Shown here piece after piece: positions 11,469-27,102 of a DNA stretch of 64,000 nt. This stretch comes from Cliona cf. orientalis. Taxonomy: Eukaryota > Porifera > Demospongiae > Clionaida > Clionaidae. A program made the translations under genes and the position numbers. The stretch lies in the NCBI GenBank assembly GCA_963930775.1, contig OZ005689.1, positions 9,746,854-9,810,853 on the forward strand, given 5' to 3'. Each line of letters opens with the position of its first letter. The stretch's first letter is position 1. The notes under the pieces were generated by a model, which did not search any database, was not told the origin of the DNA, and saw only the letters and a list, made by a program, of their open reading frames with translations.

Positions 11469-11752
11469 GGCCAGACCAATTTAATTTGTTGTTGCTCGGA
11501 TATTGTGAGGTAAAAATTGGAGCGAGCGATCGAAAAAAAGAAGAAAAAAAGCAATTAATTGGGTGTGGTTATAGACCACAATCTAATTAAGACAGACTAA
11601 TGCGACTATCTAGGACCAGGAAATCAAGATAGAATACAAAAACCACTCTACTGTACATAAGCTCCACCCAACTTAATTAATTTTTTTTTTTCTGTTTGCC
11701 CAAAAATTGGAGCGAGCGAATCCGTGCAATAACTTATTAAATTGGTCTGGCC
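11469..11752. mobile_element. 284-bp MITE, PIF/Harbinger-like
   Basis: TIRs GGCCAGACCAATTTAAT and ATTAAATTGGTCTGGCC are exact complements, and the element is flanked by TAA on both sides (11466-11468, 11753-11755). A three-base TWA duplication with GG-starting TIRs is the usual PIF/Harbinger signature. Inside, AAAATTGGAGCGAGCGA occurs twice. Confidence 0.75.
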
Positions 11753-11755
11753 TAA

Positions 11756-12432
11756 CAATCGAGCTAGTCGAATATCAAGTGCAACTGGGAAGACTCTTTT
11801 GGAAAACGTCTACAAAAGCAAGTGAATTTGGTTCATGGTTTCTATAGAAACCACTGGTCACATGACTATCATTTTTTTTTAAACCGACCTAGCTACCAAC
11901 CTATCATATTTGCCGCCATACCGACAAGGACTAATCCTACAGAGCAGTCAACATCCCAGCCTCCCTCCCAGTTCCCCATCATCCCCGGGGGACACCCCCT
12001 TGACGGGATTTTTGATCCAAACAGTAGCACGAGGAGGACTCTTACTCCATGTAGCTATAGTGGACAACGATGTAATGGCCATTTCTGTGATTGCCCCAAA
12101 GAAGAAAAAGCACAAGAAGAGGTTGCCCTATGTATCGCCACATTCTATGAGTCCTTTAATAACACATTATATATTAGCTATTTTGTCCTTTTCTAGCTAT
12201 ATAAGACTCAAAAATATGCCCTAAAATACATGTAAGTTTTCAAAATTACCACTATTAACATTATGTCAATTTCTTGAGGGTATTTAGTTGGGGCAATAAA
12301 ATATTGGGTTCCAGATTTTCCACTTTCAATATTAGTCTAATTTCTTGAGTCAAACATTTGTTTTATTACAATTCTGTGGGAGTGACTTGCTTTAAACTTT
12401 GAGTTGTATGCAGCTTAAGTTGAATAATAACT
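11756..12432. other. Stretch without a supported gene
   Basis: Two overlapping plus-strand frames (11822-12196 and 11910-12224) share the same DNA. One ends in a Lys-rich patch, but neither has a recognised domain, clear splice sites or a plausible start context. Nothing else is seen. Confidence 0.4.
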
Positions 12433-12437
12433 AACAC

Positions 12438-12800
12438 GTCTCAAATTTGAGTGGATGATGCACTCTAGTAGCAGCACCATGGAGACTTGGAGGCAACAAA
12501 GAACTCAAATTTGAGTATCGATGTGAACATGCATACAGTAAGAGACTCAAATTTGAGTATCAATGTAGACATGCACACGGTAACGGACTCAAATTTGAGT
12601 ACCAATGTGGACATACATGCACTATAGGGACTCAAATTTGAGTACTGACGTGGATATGCACACAGTAATGGACTCAAATTTGAGTACCAACGTGGATATG
12701 TATGCACTAGGGACTCAAATTTGAGTACTGATGTGGACATGCACACAGTAATGGACTCAAATTTGAGTACCAATGTAGAAATGCACACAGTAAGGGAGTC
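12438..12800. repeat. 42-bp minisatellite with a palindromic core
   Basis: From about 12501 there are seven units of about 42 bp, each beginning with the palindrome ACTCAAATTTGAGT followed by about 28 variable bases (ATGTGGACATGCACACAGTAA-like). A partial core occurs at 12439-12452. Because 42 is a multiple of three, a minus-strand frame stays open (12465-12806) with a 14-residue periodicity. That frame is a consequence of the repeat and is not called as a gene. Confidence 0.85.
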
Positions 12801-13106
12801 TATCATGCTACTGTTGCTCCCAGGATAACAGTAAATTCTTACAAATGTTACTCAAAGATTTACAGTTTTTGTTTACACAGGCTATGGCATCTCAAAAATT
12901 AAGCTCTAAATTGCCACAAGACTCAAGAAATTCATCAACTCGGGTCTCAAGTTTGAGCACCTATACACAAAATAATGTGCAAAGTGTGTACATGCCACAT
13001 GCAATTTAGCTACTAGTTATCACTTGTTATGCAGGGATCAGAAGCAATCATAATTTTCAAAAGATTTTGAACACAATGGTGTAAGTTTTGTACCATTATA
13101 GCAGCA

Positions 13107-13475
13107 TTATACGATGATATGGTGCACCTGTTTATTTATTGCAACACTTTCTAAAATTAAAATTTTTATGATGACAAGACTTGTGAAACATGATCTACAT
13201 CTGCAGCATCGGCTGGACTGTGGATTTGATTCAATCCTCATCTGTATAGGCTTGCCGTGGCAGTGGTATGCACGACAAATTGTAGTCATATGAAAATTTT
13301 GAGGGTCAATAAACACAGTACAGATACTAGCTATAGCCTCGAGCTCGCGTGCCAGGCCCTCCTTTTTTGCATAGGAGGAGCCTGTGGCGTGCGATACTAG
13401 ACAGATATACTGCTTCTCAGTGTCACTGTTGAATTTTCGTGCGCACAAAGGTAAATTACGGTGAAGGCCCCACAA
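13107..13475 (-). CDS. Hypothetical exon-like open frame
   Basis: A 122-codon frame of mixed composition, with a Cys-rich stretch (CCRCRSCF) near its C-terminal third. An acceptor-like TTCAACAG lies inside its N-terminal part, so it could be an internal exon. I recognise no family. It sits between a minisatellite and a GC-rich island and could equally be chance. Confidence 0.2.
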   Translation of the reverse strand: MWGLHRNLPLCARKFNSDTEKQYICLVSHATGSSYAKKEGLARELEAIASICTVFIDPQNFHMTTICRAYHCHGKPIQMRIESNPQSSRCCRCRSCFTSLVIIKILILESVAINKQVHHIIV

Positions 13476-13499
13476 AAAACGCTATAAGCTTAAGGTACC

Positions 13500-14470
13500 A
13501 TTAAATTGCGTGGGCGTGAGGTGGGGATATGACACCTAAACCACATCAAAGTCATTAGTGAGGTGCATGTTGTGTAACCACGCCCTTTTAATTGCACAGG
13601 TCTCAGGGGTGTGGCTGCTAGAGCCGGAAGTGTTCATTTAATATCCTCCATGGACCGGAAGCCGAGCCGGAAGGGAGGGGCCAGGCCACGCCCAAAACAG
13701 CCCCACCCTGTTCCCCAAGGACCACCATTCTCAATCAAGTGCCTACTAACCACCGGATGTCCACCGGAAGCCCACAATCAATCCCAATTAAAACACACAG
13801 CTTCCTCAAGGCCAAAACACACACAAACACTTGGAGGCCGTTCTGCCACACCGCCCACGCAAGAGCTCACCTCATTTCCTGTGTGGGCGGAGTAACAACA
13901 CGTCATCGCAACCACATCCGCTTCAAACCATCGTCAGCTTCCGTCCAGCCGTACAGGCCCCTCGATCGCACCGCCGTACAGTGCCTCATTAACAGACATG
14001 GCCTCACCTTTGACCTCCTGCCACGCCCCCAAAGCCTCCTGGACGGGTTCAAAGGTCACCACCGCATCCGGGACACGCCCACCTATCGCCGCAGCCAAGT
14101 CCCCGGCCCCGATGTCCAAGCACTGGCCTGTGAAGCCACGCCCAATCGGAAGCAATAAAACCTGCATTAACGCACACGCACACACTCCACACAGTGCCAG
14201 GAACACGCCCACATGCTTAATTAGGCCTAATTAGCTTCTTTTTTTTTTTTTAAGTCGTTGCGGTTAATAGTTAAGCAAGAATGCTTTGATCTTGCTTTGA
14301 TGTGGGCAATTACCGGCCTTTTCTTCAGGGGCCACTTCCGGTCGCTAATTACACGCGCATAATCATCCCTGGCCGATTCTGGACACGCCCACATTCGACC
14401 AAAAGCACTCGTATGGCCTCTTCGGCCACGCCCCTTCACGATTCGCTAATTGAATTAGCCATTCCTGACG
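13500..14470. promoter_or_regulatory. GC-rich, CpG-dense island
   Basis: About 0.95 kb stands out from the AT-rich surroundings. It has many CACGCCCAC/GTGGGCGTG motifs (an EGR-like GCGTGGGCG near 13508) and several ETS-like CCGGAAG sites (about 13623, 13654, 13667, 13764). Plus-strand frames here (13611-13895 and 13998-14234, same frame, split by one stop) are Ser/Pro-rich and include an eh1-like FSIKCLL. This could be a promoter with a first exon of a regulatory gene, or simply a GC-rich repeat. No downstream domain supports a gene call. Confidence 0.3.
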
Positions 14471-14654
14471 CTCACGCCCACGCAATTAAATGGTACCTTA
14501 ATAATATTATAGACAATGCAGTATTTGTACCAATATTACTTAATTGTCATTTGTTTAAAAAGGAATTTAATAATTACCTAGCTACAATAACAACTAAAAC
14601 CATTGAGTGCATGCATGCAAGAGGACAGCAGAGAATAGCTAATAATTTGTTATC

Positions 14655-14658
14655 TCAA
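14655..14658. repeat. TCAA target-site duplication (left)
   Basis: TCAA directly precedes the left LTR and recurs at 27401-27404 directly after the right LTR. The unoccupied paralogous sequence near 30340-30350 has TCAA only once. Confidence 0.85.
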
Positions 14659-14929
14659 TGTAACGCTTCGCCACCTTCAACGCCGCTTCACAGGGTTTAG
14701 ATATTAATAGTATTATTCAAATAGCAGCATTATACACATACGATACATAGAGAGAGAGAGAGATGGATGATGGTAGAGAGAGATGACACCACAACGGACG
14801 AACACTCAACACAACTCAACTGCACACTCAACTGACCGACTGACTAGAGTCCAGTGGTTTTATATGCATGCATACAGGATATGTCAGATGACAACTAGTT
14901 GGAAAAGGGTCGTTACACTTGACCTTACA
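14659..14929 (-). repeat. 3' LTR (271 bp)
   Basis: Matches 27103-27400 apart from a missing 24 bp (two copies of a 12-bp GCACACTCAACT-type unit), a 3-bp difference in GATATG(ATG)TCAG and at least one substitution (AACACTC versus AATACTC). In element orientation it starts TGTAAGG and ends CGTTACA. Confidence 0.95.
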
Positions 14930-14942
14930 AATCCCTCCTCTG
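14930..14942 (-). other. Polypurine tract
   Basis: On the minus strand AGAGGAGGGATT abuts the 3' LTR. This purine run is in the position where plus-strand DNA synthesis is primed in LTR retroelements. Confidence 0.7.
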
Positions 14943-15084
14943 AGGACAGGCACTTGCCCTCAAGTGATTTGCACAAACAAAAACAAATAATTTTACACAA
15001 CCATGCAACAAAAGAAAAGAATATCATGACACAAAAATCAATAATCACAAAAATTAATAAACTTACATAACTTCTGTTCATAGT

Positions 15085-18000
15085 TTAACTTTTCTGAGTC
15101 ATGGAACGGGTAACTGGACCAGTTGTTCTCTGAGGCTCATCAGAAGGAGAAGTCGCAGTCTGGCGCTTAGATCGGCGTTTCCGTGACTGCTTCCGACCAG
15201 TCCAGCAACGATCAGGTAATTCAGGATAACACCTTCTCAGTCTATCAATAGCAACAAAAATAGATGGCTCACTAGTTCGTTCAATCAACTTGACTTCGGC
15301 ATTGGTGGGGGTGACTGCTACGATACGGTACGGTCCGTGGTAGGGTCTAGCTAACTTGCGATTCTTGCCTGTCACTTCACTCGGCATATATACCATCACC
15401 CGGTCACCAACATGATAGGTAGATTCAGGATCTTTCGATTTGCGATCATAGTACAACTTTTGCTTCTTCTGGGATTGCTGTATTTGTTGTCTTGCACATT
15501 CTCGAGCATTGGCCAAACTGGTAGTTAGCTCAGTCTTATAGTCGTCCAAGTCAACTGTATAAGCAGGACGGGGAAGGGCCAAGTCACTTGCTGTTGGTAG
15601 ACGGGGATCTCTACCGTAGAGAAGAAAGAAGGGTGACTCCCTGGTAGAGTCCTGCACAGTAGAACGATAGGCAAAAAGCAGCATAGGTAGTTGTTTGTCC
15701 CACTCGACAGCAGTTCCTTCGATACTCTTTGAAATCATATTCGTGATAGTACAGTTAAACTTTTCGACAAGTCCATCCGTCTGTGGGTGGTACCCTGACG
15801 TATTTACTTTCTTCATACCTAAAAGAGAACACATCTGCAAAATTAAATCTGACAAGAAATTAGCACCACGATCAGATAATAGTTCCTCGGGCACACCGTG
15901 CCTACAAACAATATTCTCCACCAGAAGACGAGCTATAGTCTCTGTTCGCTGGTCAGGTACTGGATACGCTTCAACCCATTTTGTGAGGTAGTCGAGAAAC
16001 ACCACGAGATATTGGTTTCCACTGGAAGTGAGGGGAAGCTTAAGAATATCAACCCCAACGCGATGAAACGGTCCACTAACAGGTATGGGTTGGAGAAGAG
16101 GACGAATTCCGTGTCCTGGTCCCCTACGACTCGCACAATTCAGACATCCACGACAAAATCTTCGAACATCAGCTCTCATGCCAGACCACCAGTACAACCT
16201 ACGTAAACGATCATAAACTTTTCTCTCTGAGAGATGGCCAGCATATATGGTAGAATGATTTTCGGTCAACAACTCCTGTCTCCAAGGCTCTGGAACTACG
16301 ATACACCATCGGCCACAATTCGACACATCCTCACGATACAATACACCATCAATAATCTCCATTCGTCGGCTCTCCAGAACTATTCTTTTGGCAACACGAT
16401 CGTCATCGGGTAAGGAATGGCACTCCAAGTAAGCGATATATAGAGCAAGGTCAGGATCCGTTAATTGCATTTCACGAACTTCTTTGAGGCTTTCTTTTTC
16501 AGCTATGGATTCACCAGCCGTCACGTCACTGTCGTCAGGTACTGCCAAACCGGCAAACACAGAACACACAGAACAATCAAAACAAACAGGGCACACACTA
16601 ACACAACACTTACATAAAACTTCAGAAGTTACAGAAAGAACATTTTCAGATTCTTCACATACAGACACACAACCATTTTCTTCACATACAGACACACAAT
16701 TTGGTGGGGACACAGAACTAACACTAGACGCGGGGTTGCGTGAAAGGGCATCAGCATTCACATTTTGTCGTCCAGAACGATGCTTCAGAGTAAGATTCAT
16801 TTCCTGGATTGTTAAAGCCCAGCGTGCCAGCTTTCCAGAAGGGCGGGGAGTATTCAGCAAAGATAGGCAAGCAGAGTGATCGGTGTACACGATGGTATGG
16901 TGACCCAAGAGGTACGGACGAAAGTATCGAACAGCCCAAACAAGACCAAGAGTTTCAAGCTCTGAGATACCGTAGTTCTTCTCGTGCGCGTTAAGCGATC
17001 GCGAAGCGTACGCTATCGGATGTACGTGTCCATCATCTTGTTTCTGGGATAACACTGCACCAAGTCCAATTCCACTAGCATCAGTCTCAAGAATGAATTC
17101 TCGATCATGTCCAAAGCGCGGGTAAGACAACACGGGAGCAGTTACCAGTAGTTCTTTCAACTTGCAAAAGGCAGCTTCACACTCGGAAGTCCACTCGAAG
17201 GGGACATCTTTCTTAGTCAAAGCATGCAGGGGTGCTGCAATCTTAGCAAAACCGGGTACAAACCTACGATAATAGGAAGCTAAACCTACAAACTGTCGAA
17301 GAGTAGTCACATCACAAGGCGTCGGGAACAACTTCACTTTTTCTGTTTTGGAAGGATCAGGGCGAATACCCTGGGTAGAGATGACATGTCCAAGATAGGG
17401 AACTTCATTACGGAGAATAAGACACTTCTTTGGTTTAAGACGGAGTCCAGCTTCACGGAGACGTCCAAAGACTTCACGAAGGTGACGGAGATGGTCGTCG
17501 AAGGTACGGGAAGCAATGAGAATATCATCAAGATACGCGAAGCAGCTGCGCCATTCTAGGCCAGAGAGGACTGCTTGCATCAGTCGCTGAAACGTGGCAG
17601 GCGCGTTACAGAGCCCGAATGGCATCCGTACGAACTCAAACAGGCCATGATGAGTCGTAAAAGCTGATTTAGCGCGTGCATCTTGATCAAGCTCAACTTG
17701 CCAATATCCGGAGGCAAGATCTAGGGATGTGAAATACTTGGCTTCTCCTAGGGTGTCTAATATATCCTCCACACGTGGTAACGGGTAAACATCTTTCCTA
17801 GTGATGGCGTTCAAACGTCTGAAATCAACACAGAAACGAAGGCTGCCGTCCTTCTTGGGCACAAGCACAATGGGACTTGCCCAAGGACTGTTCGAAGGCT
17901 TCACTACTCCTTGCTCCTGCATATCACTAACCATTTTTTCAATCTTTTCCCTATAAACTACAGGGGTGCGATAAGGCTGTTGTTTTACAGGAAGTTGATC

Positions 18001-20103
18001 TCCTGTGTCGATGCTGTGCTGTACTAAACTAGTACATCCTAGCTCTGAGTCGTCCAGAGCAAACACATCAGTAGATTCAGCGAGTACCTCCTTGAGTTTT
18101 TCAAGCTCTACTGGGTTTAGTTTGTCAATAGGCATGTCTAGCACTTTCAATAGTCTCTGCAGACGCTCAGGCGAATTAACTAAGGCTTTTACGGAGGCAC
18201 ATCGACTGTGATCATGAGGTAGTTCTGAATCAACTGTTCGAGAGATATCAAAAGACACTTGATCAGGTAAGTCACATGCTCTGGCTACTCCTAACTCGCT
18301 TCCTTCTTCTAGCCAAACAGGCATTCCCTGAAAGTTCTGTAGGGGAATCAACACGCTACCATCTGGATGCACAGTGACTATGGACTCTTGAGTACAAAGT
18401 CCTAAAGGCTCCAAAGTTTCATGCTTAGGCTCAAACAACAAATGCTCCACTTTATTAGGGTTGCCTTCTACCTGACCTCTAACAAAACGACCTTTTTGAC
18501 CTGGAATAATAACCGATTGAACTAGATTCACATGAGCAGGCTCAACTCCATTCTCTACTGACGCAGTCAGTTTTCGGCCATTAGCTCTAACAACAGAGAT
18601 ACCTAAGGCGGGGAGTACGTTGGATCCCAACAGACACTCCTGCTCGCTATCTGGTTGCACAAAAACAGGCACAGCTGTGGACTTACCATCGACAGCTAGG
18701 GTAAACAAGACTTGGGCAGTTACACCTATAGCGTGCCCTCCCTTACCTTTAAACTTGGTACAAGGGTGCTCTAGTGTGGGCAAAGCTTTGCCATTCTCCT
18801 TTAAATGCTTAAACACCTTATGCAGCAAGGAACGAGAGATTATGGTCGACTGTGACCCAGTGTCAACAAGGGCAGACACAGGCAATCCTTCAACTGTTAC
18901 CTGCAACCAATAGGAAGGTCCTACTGCACCCGTAACAACATTGACACTACTCTCTGCAGACGCACTGGCCAGCTGTTGCTCCTTCTCCAGCCTACGCTTG
19001 GACAGTTCCTGCTCCAGCTCTCTATCACTCAATTCATCCACACTCACTAGACGAGTCTTGCTATGTTTCTGTTTTCCAGGGGCTTCCGCTCCTCTCTTTT
19101 GCTTATCCCAACAAAACTTGGCTATATGCCCAAACCGGTGACAATTATGACATTGAGGGCCTTGACCCTGCTTGTTAGTACTCTGACTACTGTCACGTTT
19201 CTCCTCACTATCAGCAGAAGCCTTTGCTGCCTGCTCTTTACGAGGCTGAGTGGGGGCTTTCTCCACTCTCTTACTTTTCTGTTGGCTATCCTTGCGCTCC
19301 TCAGCAGCCTCACAGTACTGCTGTTCACGTCGCTCCGTCGTACGTGCACGGTTAAAAAGCTCATCAAAGCTTTCATCCACCTTAGGGGCACCAAGCTTTC
19401 TCTGCCATCGCGGCAGCAACGCGTGAAAGAATCTGCCCTTCACTAACCTATCGAAATCTTTGCCTTTTAGGGTAGGAAATGCTCTCTTTGCTAGCCTTTG
19501 CAACTCCAAGCCCAGTGCTTCTATAGACTGATCTGTCTGTATCAACTGGTGAAATTCTGCACCCCTCAACTCCTCAATATCAACAGGCTTAAATCTGGAC
19601 TTGAGTGCACTAACCATCTTGCTATAGTTAGCTTTTACCTCATCAGACAACAATCTATAAGTCTGATAAGCTGAACCATGCAGGGACATTTTGAGATTAT
19701 ACCTCTTAAGATCCTCGGACCACCCAATCAACTTGGCTCTTTCTTCAAATTGCTCAATCCACCTATCAAATCCCTCCTCACTGGACTGTATACCCTCACC
19801 ACTGTAATCTTTTAGTGGGGGTAGGCTTTGAGCAGACATAGCTTTGGTCTGGGCTGCTACCATGGCTGTTTGTGTTTGCACCAACTGAATAAGCTGTTGC
19901 ACAAGTCCCTTATCTCCAGCCACACCACCAACACTCTTATTAACACCAGAAACCTCAGAGGCATGCTCACCACCTGCACTACCATTTAAGGAAACAACCT
20001 CAGCACTGCTGGGGCCACCACCTGTGGGGTCACTACTAGTAGAGGCTGGGCTAGTGGTCTCACTATCACCAGCTCCCTCACAACCTTTCTCACCACCAGT
20101 CAC
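15085..20103 (-). CDS. Gag-Pol polyprotein of the Ty3/gypsy element
   Basis: A frame of 1672 codons. Residues counted from 20103: disordered Ser/Gly-rich start (1-65), Gag capsid-like region (about 95-265), CCHC zinc knuckle (318-331), aspartic protease DTG (414-416), reverse transcriptase (about 700-900, YLDD 857-860), RNase H (D1008, E1048, D1075, D1118), a Cys-rich linker (1136-1180), integrase zinc finger (H1283/H1290/C1320/C1323), DD35E core (D1352, D1411, E1447) and a GPY/F-type C-terminus near 1588-1592. No chromodomain is seen and Gag and Pol are in one frame. The codon at 20103 is GTG. The open frame continues upstream into the foldback TIR near 20236 without any ATG, and the first internal Met is residue 81. 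The natural N-terminus is therefore missing, probably cut off by the nested insertion. Confidence 0.93.
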   Translation of the reverse strand: MTGGEKGCEGAGDSETTSPASTSSDPTGGGPSSAEVVSLNGSAGGEHASEVSGVNKSVGGVAGDKGLVQQLIQLVQTQTAMVAAQTKAMSAQSLPPLKDYSGEGIQSSEEGFDRWIEQFEERAKLIGWSEDLKRYNLKMSLHGSAYQTYRLLSDEVKANYSKMVSALKSRFKPVDIEELRGAEFHQLIQTDQSIEALGLELQRLAKRAFPTLKGKDFDRLVKGRFFHALLPRWQRKLGAPKVDESFDELFNRARTTERREQQYCEAAEERKDSQQKSKRVEKAPTQPRKEQAAKASADSEEKRDSSQSTNKQGQGPQCHNCHRFGHIAKFCWDKQKRGAEAPGKQKHSKTRLVSVDELSDRELEQELSKRRLEKEQQLASASAESSVNVVTGAVGPSYWLQVTVEGLPVSALVDTGSQSTIISRSLLHKVFKHLKENGKALPTLEHPCTKFKGKGGHAIGVTAQVLFTLAVDGKSTAVPVFVQPDSEQECLLGSNVLPALGISVVRANGRKLTASVENGVEPAHVNLVQSVIIPGQKGRFVRGQVEGNPNKVEHLLFEPKHETLEPLGLCTQESIVTVHPDGSVLIPLQNFQGMPVWLEEGSELGVARACDLPDQVSFDISRTVDSELPHDHSRCASVKALVNSPERLQRLLKVLDMPIDKLNPVELEKLKEVLAESTDVFALDDSELGCTSLVQHSIDTGDQLPVKQQPYRTPVVYREKIEKMVSDMQEQGVVKPSNSPWASPIVLVPKKDGSLRFCVDFRRLNAITRKDVYPLPRVEDILDTLGEAKYFTSLDLASGYWQVELDQDARAKSAFTTHHGLFEFVRMPFGLCNAPATFQRLMQAVLSGLEWRSCFAYLDDILIASRTFDDHLRHLREVFGRLREAGLRLKPKKCLILRNEVPYLGHVISTQGIRPDPSKTEKVKLFPTPCDVTTLRQFVGLASYYRRFVPGFAKIAAPLHALTKKDVPFEWTSECEAAFCKLKELLVTAPVLSYPRFGHDREFILETDASGIGLGAVLSQKQDDGHVHPIAYASRSLNAHEKNYGISELETLGLVWAVRYFRPYLLGHHTIVYTDHSACLSLLNTPRPSGKLARWALTIQEMNLTLKHRSGRQNVNADALSRNPASSVSSVSPPNCVSVCEENGCVSVCEESENVLSVTSEVLCKCCVSVCPVCFDCSVCSVFAGLAVPDDSDVTAGESIAEKESLKEVREMQLTDPDLALYIAYLECHSLPDDDRVAKRIVLESRRMEIIDGVLYREDVSNCGRWCIVVPEPWRQELLTENHSTIYAGHLSERKVYDRLRRLYWWSGMRADVRRFCRGCLNCASRRGPGHGIRPLLQPIPVSGPFHRVGVDILKLPLTSSGNQYLVVFLDYLTKWVEAYPVPDQRTETIARLLVENIVCRHGVPEELLSDRGANFLSDLILQMCSLLGMKKVNTSGYHPQTDGLVEKFNCTITNMISKSIEGTAVEWDKQLPMLLFAYRSTVQDSTRESPFFLLYGRDPRLPTASDLALPRPAYTVDLDDYKTELTTSLANARECARQQIQQSQKKQKLYYDRKSKDPESTYHVGDRVMVYMPSEVTGKNRKLARPYHGPYRIVAVTPTNAEVKLIERTSEPSIFVAIDRLRRCYPELPDRCWTGRKQSRKRRSKRQTATSPSDEPQRTTGPVTRSMTQKS

Positions 20104-20220
20104 AACACTGTGGGCACTATCACTAGGACTCTCTGTCTGACCTCTCTCACTCTTCCCATCAGCAAAGGTGACATGCTTCTCACTGCTACCTGTAGGCTCA
20201 GGACTACCACTACCGGGAGA

Positions 20221-20245
20221 TTCTTCATATAAGCTTCCGTGTGAT
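20221..20245 (+). repeat. Left terminal inverted repeat of the foldback block
   Basis: Exact reverse complement of 26234-26258. The Gag-Pol frame enters it on the minus strand and meets an in-frame TAA just inside (about 20234-20239). Confidence 0.85.
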
Positions 20246-20289
20246 TACGTAATGCTTAAATATATAGTGCATATAGTGTATATATAATA

Positions 20290-26165
<5,876 letters not shown>

Positions 26166-26233
26166 TGGCATTGTCTATATTATATATAGAATGTATACAT
26201 TATAATATATACTAGTATATTAGAGATTACATC

Positions 26234-26258
26234 ATCACACGGAAGCTTATATGAAGAA
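26234..26258 (-). repeat. Right terminal inverted repeat of the foldback block
   Basis: Exact reverse complement of 20221-20245. The upstream coiled-coil frame reads into it for a few codons, encoding Phe-Phe-Ile and then TAA. Confidence 0.85.
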
Positions 26259-26894
26259 GCACCCACCACTACCTCTATCACTATCACTATCCCCTTCCTT
26301 AGAGCCACTCTCTTTCACACCATGCACCTCACTTGTAGCTCCAGGGGCACTGGGAGGAATAGAACTCTCCAAAGTAGATAGCTTTTCTTTAAGCTCCACT
26401 ATCAAGGTAGCATCTCGATCCCGCTCCTTTCGGTGTCGCTCACGCTCCTTGTCAAACTGCTTTCGTACCTCCTCCAGTTGCTTCAATCCATCCAGTTCTA
26501 GTTTCATCCTCATGGTCTCCATATCAGCATCCCACTTATCACCTGCAGCACTCCAACCGTCAATCGTTTCTGACAGTTTCTTCTCTATTCCTTTTCTCCT
26601 TTTTGCCTCTTCCTCCAGCTCTTGAACTTTACGACACTGATCTTCACCGTACTCCTTTGCATTTTCAGCCGTTTCTCTCACTTGCTGAAGCTGCTGCTCG
26701 TAGTCAGCTTGCACCGATCGCAACTCCTCTGCTGCCTCTGCCAGCTGCTGCTGCAGATCTTGTGATCCAACGGTCTCCTTTTCCATCGTTATGACAGTGT
26801 CTTGCGGTAATTGAGAACTCCCTCCACTCCGCAATCTACTCGATGTTGTCGAAGTTCCTTCACGGGTCAAGCTCTTAAGCTCCCTCGTCGACAT
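26247..26894 (-). CDS. Coiled-coil N-terminal frame of the retroelement
   Basis: 215 codons from ATG at 26894. An N-terminal Ser/Thr-rich part (1-45) is followed by a long charged coiled coil (about 47-185, rich in E/K/Q heptads) and a Gly/Ser/Asp-rich tail. It lies between the 5' LTR leader and the foldback block, in the position of the N-terminal Gag part. The last residues CFFI look like a CaaX box, but FFI and the stop come from the foldback TIR. I infer that this frame and the Gag-Pol frame were once one protein; a separate accessory protein is the alternative. Confidence 0.75.
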   Translation of the reverse strand: MSTRELKSLTREGTSTTSSRLRSGGSSQLPQDTVITMEKETVGSQDLQQQLAEAAEELRSVQADYEQQLQQVRETAENAKEYGEDQCRKVQELEEEAKRRKGIEKKLSETIDGWSAAGDKWDADMETMRMKLELDGLKQLEEVRKQFDKERERHRKERDRDATLIVELKEKLSTLESSIPPSAPGATSEVHGVKESGSKEGDSDSDRGSGGCFFI

Positions 26895-27102
26895 TCACGG
26901 TTGCGTACAGGTCGGCTGCCAACACTGTTCGTTCCGCTATAGTCAACTCCGAACTCGGTCCGAAAGGGATAACGCTCTCGACTCCAGTCTCTCTCTAGCA
27001 CAAAAGGTTCTCAGCTCTAGCTTACAGCTCCGAGGTCGGTTGCCAACACAACGGATCTGTCGTACAAGTCCACCAAGCCGAGATCCTGGCAGGGTCGCCA
27101 AA
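26895..27102 (-). other. Retroelement leader with primer-binding-like site
   Basis: Two bases inside the 5' LTR, the minus strand reads TGGCGACCCTGCCAGGATC (about 27082-27100), the usual position and TGG start of a tRNA primer site. Its complement ends TCGCCA and resembles some animal tRNA-Arg 3' ends, but the isoacceptor is not certain. The rest is an untranslated leader before the ATG at 26894. Confidence 0.6.

Noticed and set aside
11822-12224. Two overlapping plus-strand frames
   Set aside because: No recognised domain, no splice support, and both exploit the same short stretch of low stop density.
12438-12806. Regularly spaced repeats resembling a CRISPR array, and a 113-codon frame across them
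   Set aside because: Repeat plus spacer form one degenerate 42-bp tandem unit in a eukaryotic genome; the frame is open because 42 is divisible by three.
13934-14212. Minus-strand frame with a methyltransferase-like LDIGAGD
   Set aside because: Only one short motif in a GC-rich island; no other motifs, and overlapping plus-strand frames are equally open.
14302-14700. A 132-codon plus-strand frame
   Set aside because: It runs from a tandem-repeat block into the retroelement LTR, so it is a chimera created by the insertion.
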